64,000 nucleotides of DNA from JBDSSS01 sp963764195 (GCA_963764195.1 CAVXRG010000002.1:434001-498000), one strand, 5' to 3'; numbered from the stretch's first letter, positions 18,016 to 26,278 are shown. Numbers and translations: made by a program. The notes: generated by a model from the sequence alone, not told the origin.

Positions 18016-19488
18016 TCAGTAGGCGAAGACGAGGGGGGCGTCCTCGTCCCGCTCGCTCGGGTCCTCGGGCTGCTCGAACGGCTCGGCACCCTTGCGGACG
18101 TAGTGGAGGAAGAGCTTGATCTCGACGACGGCGAGCGCGCCGTAGAGGAGGGTGAGCACCGTCATCGAGGTGATCACCTCACCGGTCGACACGCTCGGCG
18201 AGACGCCGGTGGCGGTCGTCATCAGCCCGAAGACGATCCACGGCTGCCGTCCGACCTCGGTGAAGATCCAGCCGAAGGAGTTGGCGAACACCGGCAGGAG
18301 CGGAGCGGCGACAGCGGCATACAGCAGCCATCTCGACGTCGGGAGGCGGCGCCTGCGCGTCATCCACAGCACGGCGAGGGCGATGGCGGCCGCGGCCATC
18401 CCGAGCCCGATCATCAGCCGGAAGGACCAGTAGGTCGTCGGGATGTTGGGGACGTAGTCGGTGGCGGTGTCGGTGACGAGGGGGTTGCCGCTCGCGCCGT
18501 ACTGCTGGGCGTACTGCGCCTTGAGGTCGTTGATGCCCCTCACCTCACCGGTGAAGGAACCGGTGGCGAGGAAGCTGAGCAGGCCGGGGATCTCGATGAT
18601 CGGGTTGGCGTGCGACCCGTCGAGCGAGCCGATCGTCAGCACCGAGAAGGGAGCGCCCTCACCGGCGGGGACCGACTCGTAGAGCGCCTCGGCGGCCGCC
18701 ATCTTCATCGGCTGGACCTCGGTCATGATCTTGCCCTGGACGTCGCCGGTCGCGACGACGCCGACGGCCGCGACGAGGGTGATGATCGCGCCGATCCGGG
18801 TGGCGCGTCGGTACATCGGGGCGTCGGTGGCACTCGGGTCGGCGTCCGCGGCGGCTCTGGCCTCGCGGCGCATCAGGTAGAGCGCGACGCCCATGACGAC
18901 GGCGGCGCCGGCCATGTAGGCGGAGAAGATGACGTGCGGGAAGGTGACGAGCTGGACCTTGTTGGTGAGCACCGCGAAGAAGTCGGTGAGCTCGGCGCGC
19001 CCGCTCTCGGGGTTGAACCGGTAGCCGACGGGGTTCTGCATGAAGGAGTTCGCCGCGAGGATGAAGTAGGCCGACAGCACCGTGCCCACGTGCACGATCC
19101 ACATGGTCGCGGCGTGCAGCTTCTCCGGGATGCGCCCCCAGCCGAAGATCCACAGGCCGAGGAAGGTCGACTCGAGGAAGAAGGCGAGCAGGGCCTCGAT
19201 CGCGAGCGGGGCGCCGAAGATGTCACCGACGAAGCGCGAGTAGTCCGACCAGTTCATCCCGAACTGGAACTCCTGGACGATGCCGGTGACGAGCCCGAGG
19301 GCGAAGTTGATGAGGAAGAGCTTGCCGAAGAACTTGGCCAGCCGCAGCCACTCCGGCCGGTGCGTGCGCACCCAGGCGGTGTGGAAGATCGCGACGATGA
19401 GGGACATGCCGATGGTGATCGGCACGAAGAGGAAGTGGTAGACGGTGACGATGGCGAACTGCCATCTGGCCAGGTCTGTGGCATCCAT
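18016..19488 (-). CDS. cydA: Cytochrome bd quinol oxidase subunit I
   Basis: A 490-residue, nine-helix subunit binding haems b558, b595 and d. Expected haem residues are present: His18, His185 and Met359, plus Glu98 and Glu106 on the proton path. The quinol-binding motif GDVQGK...QPMKMAAAE begins at residue 248. The Q-loop is short (S-type), as in other actinobacteria. It heads the operon cydABDC and is probably induced by low oxygen or blocked bc1/aa3 respiration. Confidence 0.97.
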   Translation of the reverse strand: MDATDLARWQFAIVTVYHFLFVPITIGMSLIVAIFHTAWVRTHRPEWLRLAKFFGKLFLINFALGLVTGIVQEFQFGMNWSDYSRFVGDIFGAPLAIEALLAFFLESTFLGLWIFGWGRIPEKLHAATMWIVHVGTVLSAYFILAANSFMQNPVGYRFNPESGRAELTDFFAVLTNKVQLVTFPHVIFSAYMAGAAVVMGVALYLMRREARAAADADPSATDAPMYRRATRIGAIITLVAAVGVVATGDVQGKIMTEVQPMKMAAAEALYESVPAGEGAPFSVLTIGSLDGSHANPIIEIPGLLSFLATGSFTGEVRGINDLKAQYAQQYGASGNPLVTDTATDYVPNIPTTYWSFRLMIGLGMAAAAIALAVLWMTRRRRLPTSRWLLYAAVAAPLLPVFANSFGWIFTEVGRQPWIVFGLMTTATGVSPSVSTGEVITSMTVLTLLYGALAVVEIKLFLHYVRKGAEPFEQPEDPSERDEDAPLVFAY

Positions 19489-19578
19489 GGAGGGCTCCCG
19501 GTCGGTCGGGTCGGAGCATGACCCGGCCAGCCTACGACACGGCGTAGTACCCAGGCCGCGATCTGGTCGGATCCTCGG

Positions 19579-19597
19579 GTGACGTGGCCGATGTCAC
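19579..19597. promoter_or_regulatory. Imperfect 19-bp dyad between cydA and GntR gene
   Basis: GTGAC and GTCAC arms flank a 9-bp centre; seven of nine base pairs match. It lies about 90 bp upstream of cydA and 115 bp upstream of the divergent GntR gene. It could be the operator of that regulator or another redox regulator; it does not match a Rex or CRP consensus. Confidence 0.4.
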
Positions 19598-19711
19598 TCC
19601 CGTCGGTATGCCGCTCACCCCGCGGGTGCCCGGGTGGCCCGCTGCCCTCGACGTGGTCTCGGGCGGGACGCGCCCTTGACGCCGGCGGGTCGTCGCTGGC
19701 TCACTGGGCCC

Positions 19712-20107
19712 GTGCAGGAGCAGCGGCGCCAGGTGTCGGTTGCGGATCTCGCCCTCCGGGTCGACCCGGACGCGGCCGAGCCTCCCTTCGAGCAGGTCCG
19801 CGACCAGGTCGCGGCGTTGGTCGCAGCGGGCCGGTTGCTGCCCGGAGACCGGCTGCCCACGGTGCGCGGCCTGGCCTCGGGTCTCGGGCTCGCGGTGGGC
19901 ACCGTCGCGCGCGCCGTCAAGGAGCTCGAGGCGGCTGGTCTCGTCACGACGGGCGGTCGCGCGGGCACGACGGTGGCGGCCGGCGAGCACACGGCCGCCG
20001 TTGGGCTGGCGGTGCTGGCTTCGAGCTTCGCCGCGGCCGCTCGGGACGCCGGGGTCACCGACGACGCGGCCCTGGGGTTGGTCCGGGACGCGCTCCGTCA
20101 GCGGTGA
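19712..20107 (+). CDS. GntR-family regulator, short YtrA-like type
   Basis: A 131-residue protein: a GntR winged helix (PPFEQVRDQVAALVAAGRL shortened to its FEQVRDQV core, then LPTVRGLASGLGLAVGTVARAV core VGTVARAVKELE) with only a short helical tail of about 40 residues, as in YtrA repressors that control transporters. The start is uncertain: GTG 19712 or GTG 19733, neither with a good ribosome site. It is divergent from cydA and may regulate it. Its 3' end overlaps the small gene at 20055-20360 on the other strand by 53 bp. Confidence 0.8.
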   Translation: MQEQRRQVSVADLALRVDPDAAEPPFEQVRDQVAALVAAGRLLPGDRLPTVRGLASGLGLAVGTVARAVKELEAAGLVTTGGRAGTTVAAGEHTAAVGLAVLASSFAAAARDAGVTDDAALGLVRDALRQR

Positions 20108-20360
20108 TGCCCGGGTGATCTCCGGGTGATCTCCGGGTGAAGTCCGGTGGCTGCCGGCGACGGCGGGCTCGGCGCTCGAGGACCCGGAGGACGGCGCGGC
20201 CGAGCTGCTCGAGCTGGTCGAGGACCGTCACCGCGATGAGGTAGAGCGGCAGGCCGGCCAGGCGGTCGGAGCGCCGGTGACGCCGTCCGCTCGAGTCCTC
20301 GAAGGTCTCGATGGGCCACGCCCCGACCATGTTGGCCCGCGATGGTGGGGTCCAGCTCAT
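20055..20360 (-). CDS. Small hypothetical protein with a strong ribosome site
   Basis: A 101-residue, arginine-rich protein I do not recognise. I call it real because AGGAGGTCA, a near-perfect ribosome site, lies 5-7 nt before the ATG at 20360. The middle (LAGLPLYLIAVTVLDQLEQLGRAV, core LPLYLIAVTVL) is amphipathic or weakly membrane-associated. A triple CCGGGTGAT-type repeat near 20108-20145 encodes its Pro-Gly-Asp-His tail. It overlaps the GntR gene end on the opposite strand. Confidence 0.55.
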   Translation of the reverse strand: MSWTPPSRANMVGAWPIETFEDSSGRRHRRSDRLAGLPLYLIAVTVLDQLEQLGRAVLRVLERRARRRRQPPDFTRRSPGDHPGITADGARPGPTPGPRRR

Positions 20361-20640
20361 CGGGTGACCTCCTGCGTCACGGCGGGCGGCGGCTCCGCCC
20401 GACGAGGCTCAGTGCACCGAGGCCGGATTCTGATACGTCCGACCCGCGGAAGGAATCTGCCGGTGATCCTCCGTCATTGCCCCGTTCTCCTGACCGCCTC
20501 TTCCCCGTACAAAAAAGATGCTATTCCTCCGACATCGACAATTGTCTCTGTTAGGTTCAGCGGGTCGTGCCGAGAAGCGGTCGACGCTCGCTTTCATAAA
20601 AGCGAAAAAAGGGACAAATCAGGGGATGGGGACTTTCTTT
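20361..20640. other. AT-rich leader upstream of the TasA-like gene
   Basis: This 280-bp stretch carries no convincing gene. From about 20505 to 20640 it is much richer in A and T than the rest of the window. It includes the hairpin CGCTTT-CATA-AAAGCG (20590-20604 region) followed by an A-run, and the motif AAAAGCGAAAAAAGGGA (20598-20614) which recurs before the signal peptidase gene. It probably holds the promoter and an extended 5' untranslated region. Confidence 0.6.
20598..20614 (+). repeat. AT-rich leader motif, copy 1 (TasA-like gene)
   Basis: AAAAGCGAAAAAAGGGA, 16 of 17 bases identical to the copy at 21351-21367. It includes an AAGGGA ribosome-site-like core. Confidence 0.7.
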
Positions 20641-21267
20641 ATGCTGTCACAAAACAACCGCGTGCGTGCTGCCGTCGGGGTGGGGTCGCTGGCGCTCGTC
20701 GCCGCGGGGCTCGTCGGATCGGTCAACGGCTCGCTCGCGTACTTCACCGACAGCCAGTCGGGGAACGTGTCCGGCTCGGTCGGCTCGATCAAGGGTGCGG
20801 TGAGCCAGGCGGACCTGGCCTTCACCAACCTGCTGCCCGGTGAGGTGCAGACCGTGCAGGCGAACATGACCAACACGGGGCTCAGCAACCAGGACGTCTG
20901 GGTGGTCTTCGACAACGCCGCGGCGCTCCACGCGCTCAACGACCTCGGTACGTACGGTGAGTTCCACATCACCGCAGGCGGCGTCGCGAAGTTCGACTCG
21001 GCGAACCTCAACAACGACCACAACGGCACGTGTGGTCCCCTCGCGCCGACGGGCTGCTGGCCCGTACCGGAGAAGGTCAAGCTTGCGAGCAACGTCGCGC
21101 CCGGCGGGAAGGTCGGCTACACGTTCGGCTTCGGCTATGGGAGCAAGATCGCGACGCAGTCCCAGGCCGGTGGCGGTGTCTGGAACACGTACACCGCGGC
21201 CGACGGGTCGTCGGCGAGCGGCCTGCCGTACAAGATCGTGGAGACGCAGGTCGGCCAGCAGCCGTGA
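20641..21267 (+). CDS. TasA/CalY-like secreted protein with SipW-type signal peptide
   Basis: A 208-residue exported protein. The N-terminal hydrophobic segment ends in SLAYFTDSQSG, the pattern recognised by SipW-type signal peptidases in TasA and camelysin-like proteins. The mature part is Gly/Asn/Thr-rich and beta-strand-like, with a motif LLPGEVQTVQANMTNTG and only two cysteines (CGPLAPTGC). In Bacillus such proteins form biofilm fibres; the role here is inferred only from similarity and from the neighbouring signal peptidase. I start at ATG 20641 (GGGGA 8 nt upstream); ATG 20626 is an alternative. Codons and AT content upstream differ from neighbours. Confidence 0.8.
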   Translation: MLSQNNRVRAAVGVGSLALVAAGLVGSVNGSLAYFTDSQSGNVSGSVGSIKGAVSQADLAFTNLLPGEVQTVQANMTNTGLSNQDVWVVFDNAAALHALNDLGTYGEFHITAGGVAKFDSANLNNDHNGTCGPLAPTGCWPVPEKVKLASNVAPGGKVGYTFGFGYGSKIATQSQAGGGVWNTYTAADGSSASGLPYKIVETQVGQQP

Positions 21268-21282
21268 TCGTGCGCGGCTGAA

Positions 21283-21318
21283 CGAGGGCGGAGGGTCGCT
21301 TTCGACCCTCCGCCCTCG
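21283..21318. terminator. Strong hairpin after the TasA-like gene
   Basis: A perfect 16-bp GC stem (21283-21298 with 21303-21318) closed by a CTTT loop, 16 bp after the stop. There is no U-tract. It would attenuate read-through into the signal peptidase gene, keeping fibre protein in excess. Confidence 0.8.
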
Positions 21319-21350
21319 TCGGCGCATCGCGTGATTGTCGGACAAATATC

Positions 21351-21367
21351 AAAAGCGACAAAAGGGA
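21351..21367 (+). repeat. AT-rich leader motif, copy 2 (signal peptidase gene)
   Basis: AAAAGCGACAAAAGGGA ends 4 nt before the ATG at 21372. AAAGGGA serves as the ribosome site here. Both copies are also preceded or followed by GGACAAAT. Confidence 0.7.
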
Positions 21368-21371
21368 TTCA

Positions 21372-21890
21372 ATGAAGCGGGCGCTCACCATTCTTTTCGT
21401 GATCCTCGTCGCGTCGTCGGCCCTCGGAACGGGTCTCCTGATGGGGGGTCGACTGGGTTATCAGGCTTTCGTCATCCGCACCGGTTCGATGAAGCCGACC
21501 ATTCCCCCGCAGAGTCTCGTCATCGTCAAGACGGGGGAGTACGAGGTGGGCCAGGTCGCGTCGTTCGTCAAGGACGGGATGGTCGTGTCACACCGGATCA
21601 CCCGCAAGAATGCCGACGGCAGCCTGACGACGCAGGGTGACGCGAACGACACCCCCGACGTGAGCCCCGTCGAGCCGGCCCAGGTCATCGGGGGCGTCGT
21701 CTCGCACGTCGACCGGCTCGGCTTCTGGGTGGTCTACCTGCGCAACCCGCTCACGCTCGCCAGCCTGGCGATGCTCGGGGTCTTCCTCTGGGCCGTGCTG
21801 CCGTTGTTCTTCGGGACCGCCGCCACGACGTCCACGGCATCCGCGACCACGCGGCGTCCCGATGGAGCGCCGGCGCCAGAGCCGTCATGA
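21372..21890 (+). CDS. sipW: SipW-type signal peptidase I
   Basis: A 172-residue membrane peptidase of the ER/archaeal-like S26B subgroup: N-terminal helix, catalytic serine in RTGSMKPTI, a Ser-His motif VVSHRI in place of the bacterial Lys general base, and the conserved GDAND box, followed by a C-terminal helix. Such enzymes process TasA-like precursors. The protein is encoded directly after the only visible candidate substrate, so the pair should be functionally linked. The tail is Thr/Ala/Pro-rich. Confidence 0.88.
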   Translation: MKRALTILFVILVASSALGTGLLMGGRLGYQAFVIRTGSMKPTIPPQSLVIVKTGEYEVGQVASFVKDGMVVSHRITRKNADGSLTTQGDANDTPDVSPVEPAQVIGGVVSHVDRLGFWVVYLRNPLTLASLAMLGVFLWAVLPLFFGTAATTSTASATTRRPDGAPAPEPS

Positions 21891-21952
21891 TGAACGGTCA
21901 TTCTGAGCCCACCCCCTGAACCGTCACCCCGAGGTGGCGAACGGGGTGGCTC

Positions 21953-23257
21953 TCACGGGCGCGACCGCTCGTCGACGATCCGCCGGGCCTTGCCGATCGA
22001 CCGCTCGATCGACCCCGGCTCGCGCACCTGCACCCGGCAGGTCGTGCCGACGTGCGTCTTGACCGCGTGCTCGAGGGTGCGGGCGATCTCGTCCGCGGCC
22101 CCCGGGGCGAGCGCCGAGAGGGGCTCGACGAGCACGGTCAGCTCGACGAGCCGCCCCGGCTGGGTCAGCACGCACTGGAAGTAGGGGGACAGGCGCGGCT
22201 CGGCGAGGACGTACTCCTCGATCTGGGTCGGGAAGACGTTGACGCCCCGGACGATCATCATGTCGTCGGTCCGTCCGGTCACCTTCTCCATCCGGCGCAT
22301 CGACGGGACCGCCGTGCCCGGCAGCAGCCGGGTCAGGTCCCGGGTGCGGTAGCGGATGACCGGCATCGCCTGCTTCGTCAGCGACGTGAGCACGAGCTCG
22401 CCGACCTCGCCGTCGGGCAGCACCTCCTCGGTGACCGGGTCGATGACCTCGGGGTAGAAGTGGTCCTCCCACAGGTGCAGGCCGTCCTTCGTCGTGGCCG
22501 CCTCCTGGGCCACGCCGGGACCCATCACCTCCGACAGACCGTAGATGTCGACGGCGTCCATCCCGGTGCGGCCCTCGATCTCCCGGCGCATCGACTCGGT
22601 CCACGGCTCGGCGCCGAAGATCCCGACCTCGAGGCTCGTGCCTGCTGGGTCGATGCCGGCGCGCTCCATCTCGTCGAGCAGGCTGAGGAAGTAGGAGGGC
22701 GTCACCATGATGACGCGCGGCTCGAAGTCCTGGATGAGCTGCACCTGGCGCTCGGTCATCCCGCCGCTCACGGGCACGACGGTCGCGCCGAGCCGCTCCA
22801 CGCCGTAGTGGGCGCCGAGCCCACCGGTGAACAGGCCGTAGCCGTAGGCGACGTGGACGAGGTCGCCGGGACGGCCGCCGGCGAGCCGGATCGAGCGGGC
22901 CATCAGGTCCGCCCACGTGTCGATGTCCGCCTTCGTGTAGCCGACGACCGTCGGCCGACCCGTCGTGCCCGAGCTCGCGTGGACCCGCGCCACCTGCGTC
23001 CGAGGGACGGCGAACATCCCGAAGGGGTAGTTCGCGCGCAGGTCCGCCTTGGCGGTGAACGGCATACGCCTCAGGTCATCGAGCGACTGCAGGTCGTCGG
23101 GATGGAAGCCCTTGTCCTCGAAGGCTGTCCGATAGTGCGGGACGTGGTCGTATGCCGCTCGCACCGTCGTGCGCAGCCGCTCGAGCTGGGTGCTGCGCAG
23201 CTCGTCGACCGACATCGTCGGGATCTCGTGGTCGGGCAGCCGTGACTCCGTCGTCAT
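21953..23257 (-). CDS. paaK: Phenylacetate-CoA ligase
   Basis: A 434-residue adenylate-forming enzyme. P-loop SSGTTGRPTV, the acyl-adenylate motif YGLSEVMGPG and the C-terminal GRTDDMMIVRGVNVFPTQIE segment are all PaaK-type. It activates phenylacetate to phenylacetyl-CoA in the cytoplasm, the first step of the aerobic hybrid pathway. Starts at 23257 or 23266 are possible; neither has a strong ribosome site. Other paa genes (paaI, paaH, paaN) lie 6-8 kb away, but the paaABCDE epoxidase is not in the window. Confidence 0.93.
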   Translation of the reverse strand: MTTESRLPDHEIPTMSVDELRSTQLERLRTTVRAAYDHVPHYRTAFEDKGFHPDDLQSLDDLRRMPFTAKADLRANYPFGMFAVPRTQVARVHASSGTTGRPTVVGYTKADIDTWADLMARSIRLAGGRPGDLVHVAYGYGLFTGGLGAHYGVERLGATVVPVSGGMTERQVQLIQDFEPRVIMVTPSYFLSLLDEMERAGIDPAGTSLEVGIFGAEPWTESMRREIEGRTGMDAVDIYGLSEVMGPGVAQEAATTKDGLHLWEDHFYPEVIDPVTEEVLPDGEVGELVLTSLTKQAMPVIRYRTRDLTRLLPGTAVPSMRRMEKVTGRTDDMMIVRGVNVFPTQIEEYVLAEPRLSPYFQCVLTQPGRLVELTVLVEPLSALAPGAADEIARTLEHAVKTHVGTTCRVQVREPGSIERSIGKARRIVDERSRP

Positions 23258-23290
23258 GCCGCCCATTGTGCCCACTCCGCCCCCCGAACC

Positions 23291-23366
23291 GTCGAGTGCC
23301 CACTTTCACCCGCCCCCCACCCGTCGAGTGCCCACTTTCGGCCGGGCGAAAGTGGGCACTCGACGG
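23291..23366. repeat. GTCGAGTGCCCACTTTC repeat, site A (hairpin)
   Basis: Two forward copies (23291-23307, 23323-23339) and one inverted copy (23348-23364). The second forward and the inverted copy extend to a perfect 20-bp stem (23321-23340 with 23347-23366) with a 6-nt loop, immediately after the end of the amino-acid ABC operon. Probably acts as its terminator. Confidence 0.9.
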
Positions 23367-23371
23367 GGTGG

Positions 23372-24226
23372 TCAAGGCTCGGTCGCGGCCGCCTCGTCCT
23401 GCCGGTCCTGCTCCTCCTCGGAGTGCATCCGGCGCAGGAACGACCGGGTGCGCTCGTTCTGCGGGTTGCCGAGGACGTCGGCGGGCCGGCCCTGCTCGAC
23501 GACGACGCCGCCGTCCATGAAGACGACGTGGTCGGCGACCTCGCGGGCGAAGCCCAACTCGTGGGTCACGACGATCATCGTCATACCGGCGTCGGCGAGG
23601 TCGCGCATCACCTTGAGCACGTCACCGACGAGCTCCGGGTCGAGCGCCGACGTCGGCTCGTCGAAGAGCATCAGCTTCGGGTCCATCGCCAGAGCCCGGG
23701 CGATCGCGACCCGCTGCTGCTGGCCGCCGGAGAGGGCGCCGGGGTAGGCCGACGGCTTGTCGCCCAGCCCGACCTGCTCGAGCAGCTCGAGCGCCCGCGC
23801 CTTCGCCGCCTTCTTCGAGACCCCGCGCACCTGGGTCGGTGCCTCGGTGACGTTCTCCAGCGCCGTCATGTGCGGGAAGAGGTTGAACCGCTGGAAGACC
23901 ATGCCGATGTCGCGACGTTGCGCCGCCACCTGCTTGTCGGTGAGGTGGTGCAGGTCGCCGTCCTTCTCCCGGTAGCCGACGAGGTCGCCGTCGACCCAGA
24001 TGCGGCCGCCGTCGATCGCCTCGAGCTGGTTGATGCACCGCAGGAAGGTCGTCTTGCCCGAGCCGGAGGGGCCGAGGAGGACGACGACCTGACCGCGACG
24101 GACGTCGAGGTCGATGCCCTTGAGCACCTCGTTGCCGTGGAAGGACTTCGTCACGTTGAGCGCGTGGACGAGCGGCTTCTCGTCGCCGCTGCCGGCGCGC
24201 GCCGCCCGCGTCTGATCGGTGCTCAT
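23372..24226 (-). CDS. Polar amino-acid ABC transporter ATP-binding protein
   Basis: A 284-residue GlnQ/HisP-type ATPase with Walker A GPSGSGKT, Q-loop VFQRFNLFPHMT, signature LSGGQQQRVAIARAL, Walker B LMLFDEP and the switch His in VTHEL. The C-terminal extension after residue 265 is Glu/Asp-rich. It is the last gene of the operon (binding protein, permease, ATPase) and its start overlaps the permease stop. Confidence 0.95.
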   Translation of the reverse strand: MSTDQTRAARAGSGDEKPLVHALNVTKSFHGNEVLKGIDLDVRRGQVVVLLGPSGSGKTTFLRCINQLEAIDGGRIWVDGDLVGYREKDGDLHHLTDKQVAAQRRDIGMVFQRFNLFPHMTALENVTEAPTQVRGVSKKAAKARALELLEQVGLGDKPSAYPGALSGGQQQRVAIARALAMDPKLMLFDEPTSALDPELVGDVLKVMRDLADAGMTMIVVTHELGFAREVADHVVFMDGGVVVEQGRPADVLGNPQNERTRSFLRRMHSEEEQDRQDEAAATEP

Positions 24227-25206
24227 GCCTCACCTCCCGTCCCGGTCGCCCGGGAGAAGCGGCCGCTCCGCGGCGCGGACGGCGTCCCGAAGCCACGGCC
24301 GAAGCGCTTCTCGAGGAAGTACTGGCCCGTCATCAGGACCGACCCGACGATGAGGTACCAGGCGGTGACCGCGACGAACGACGGCATGATGAGCAGGGTC
24401 CGCGTGCCGATCGCCCGGGTCTGGAAGTAGAGCTCGGTGATGATCGGGATCGCCGAGAAGAGCGAGGTGTCCTTGACCATCGCGATCGTCTCGTTGCCCG
24501 TCGGCGGCACGATGACCCGCATCGCCTGCGGGAGCACGATCCGCCGCATCGTCTTGCCGCTGCTCATCCCGAGGGCCTGCGCGGCCTCGTTCTGTCCCTT
24601 GTCGACCGAGATGATCCCGGCGCGCGCGATCTCGGCCATGTAGGCGGCCTCGGACAGGCCCAGGCCGAGGATGCCGGCGAGCAGCGAGCTGGAGAACTGG
24701 TTGACGTCGAGGGTGAAGAAGGTGAAGTCGCTCGAGAGCCCGAGCAGCGAGGCGAACTGCTGCCCGAAGGGGATGCCGAAGTCGAGCCGGCTGTAGAGGA
24801 AGCCGATGCCGGTGCCGATCATCCCGAGCAGGACGAGCCGCGGTATGCCGCGGAAGAACCACGTGTACACGAACGAGACCCCGCGCAGCACCGGGTTCTC
24901 CGACAGACGCATCACGGCGATGAGGACGCCGAGGGTGACGCCGATGATCATCGCGCCGATGGTGCCGACGATGGTCCCCTTGACGAGGCCCTCGAGCACC
25001 GGCGTCTGCTGCATGATCTGCAGGGCGTCGGGGAAGCCCCAGCGTTCGTTGGTCACGAACGAGCTGATCATCATCGCGATGAGCACGAGGATCACGCCGA
25101 GGGCGACCCACCGCCCCGGGTGTGGCACCGGCCGGGCGTGGATCGTGCCCGGCCGGGCGTCATCGCTGCTGCCTGTGCTGCCGGCGTCGCTGGCGGACTC
25201 GGACAT
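24223..25206 (-). CDS. Polar amino-acid ABC transporter permease
   Basis: A 327-residue permease with five or six helices and the EAA loop AYMAEIARAGIISVDKGQ (about residues 195-213), typical of the His/Glu/Gln/Arg/opine family. It has a longer N-terminus than GlnP, with an extra hydrophilic leader and helix. It lies 8 bp after the binding-protein gene. Confidence 0.93.
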   Translation of the reverse strand: MSESASDAGSTGSSDDARPGTIHARPVPHPGRWVALGVILVLIAMMISSFVTNERWGFPDALQIMQQTPVLEGLVKGTIVGTIGAMIIGVTLGVLIAVMRLSENPVLRGVSFVYTWFFRGIPRLVLLGMIGTGIGFLYSRLDFGIPFGQQFASLLGLSSDFTFFTLDVNQFSSSLLAGILGLGLSEAAYMAEIARAGIISVDKGQNEAAQALGMSSGKTMRRIVLPQAMRVIVPPTGNETIAMVKDTSLFSAIPIITELYFQTRAIGTRTLLIMPSFVAVTAWYLIVGSVLMTGQYFLEKRFGRGFGTPSAPRSGRFSRATGTGGEA

Positions 25207-25214
25207 GGCGCGGC

Positions 25215-26117
25215 TCAGGGGTTGAGCGCGAAGTCGGAGATCCCGCCGGCCTCGACCGAGTACTTCTTCAGGGCCGCCTCGTAGGACCCGTCGGCCTTGG
25301 CGGCCTTGAGGGCGTCGACGACGGCGTTCGCGAAGTCCGTCGCGTCCTTGGGCAGGACATAGCCGTAGGGAGCGGAGTCGTAGATGTCCCCGAGCGGCTC
25401 GAGCTTGCCGGTCTGTTTCACGGCGTAGAGCCCGACGGGCGAGTCGGCGAGCATCGCGGCCGTCTTGCCGCCGACGAGGTCAGCGGTGACCTGGTCCTGG
25501 CCCTCCTGGATGATCTGCTTGATCTCCGGCTTGCCGGCGTCGGTGCAGGTCTTGCTGCGGGCGGTGAGGTCGTCGAGCTGCACGGTGCCCTTCTGGACGC
25601 CGATCGACAGGCCGCACGCCTCGTCGATCTTGACGCCCTTCGGGTTGCCCGTCGGGACGATCCACTGGGTGCCGGCGCTGTAGTAGCTGACCATGTTGAC
25701 CTGCTTCTTGCGCTCGGGGTTGATCGTGAAGCTCGAGACGCCGATGTCGAACTTGCCGCCCGTCACGCCGAGGATGATGGAGTCGAAGCTGGACGGGACG
25801 TACTCCGCGGTGACCCCGAACTTGGCTGCGACGGCGTTGAACAGGTCGACGTCGAAACCCTCGACCGTCTTGCCGTCGGCGGCGAGCATCTCGTTCGGCG
25901 CGTAGGTCGGGTCGATGCCGACGACGATCTTGCCGGCCGACTTGATCTTCGCGGGCAGCTTCGCGACGAGCGCGGCGTCGGGACCGCTACCGGTCACGGC
26001 GGTGGTCTCGCCACCGGCAGCCGGGGTGGTGGGGGCCATGGAGTCCGAACCGCACGCAGACAGGCCGAGGCCAGCCGCGAGGACTCCGGTGACGGCGATG
26101 AGGGACATGCGACGCAT
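25215..26117 (-). CDS. Amino-acid ABC transporter substrate-binding lipoprotein
   Basis: A 300-residue family-3 solute-binding protein. The N-terminus MRRMSLIAVTGVLAAG leads to the lipobox LSAC, so it is a lipoprotein anchored outside the membrane. The ligand-binding lobe has the classic GFDVDLFNAVA and FDIGVSSFTINPERK motifs. Ligand is probably a polar amino acid. I start at ATG 26117 with AAGGA upstream. First gene of the operon. Confidence 0.93.
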   Translation of the reverse strand: MRRMSLIAVTGVLAAGLGLSACGSDSMAPTTPAAGGETTAVTGSGPDAALVAKLPAKIKSAGKIVVGIDPTYAPNEMLAADGKTVEGFDVDLFNAVAAKFGVTAEYVPSSFDSIILGVTGGKFDIGVSSFTINPERKKQVNMVSYYSAGTQWIVPTGNPKGVKIDEACGLSIGVQKGTVQLDDLTARSKTCTDAGKPEIKQIIQEGQDQVTADLVGGKTAAMLADSPVGLYAVKQTGKLEPLGDIYDSAPYGYVLPKDATDFANAVVDALKAAKADGSYEAALKKYSVEAGGISDFALNP

Positions 26118-26278
26118 GTGGGGGTGTCCTTCCGAGCTTCGCTGGGGATCAGGCGCGACGCTGCGCCGGCTGATCCGCCGATCCTCCCACCTCGTGGGCG
26201 CGCCGTATCGGGTTGCGGCCGAACCGTTCACGGATCGCGACCTTCGACGGTCCGGGCGCCCGCGCCGGGGGTGGGACC

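Noticed and set aside
19579..19597. Rex operator for cydA
   Set aside because: Arms GTGAC/GTCAC with a 9-bp centre do not match TGTGAAC-N3-TTCACA.
20590..20610. Intrinsic terminator (CGCTTT-CATA-AAAGCG plus A-run)
   Set aside because: On the plus strand the hairpin is followed by A, not U; on the minus strand the U-run precedes the stem. It fits neither direction.
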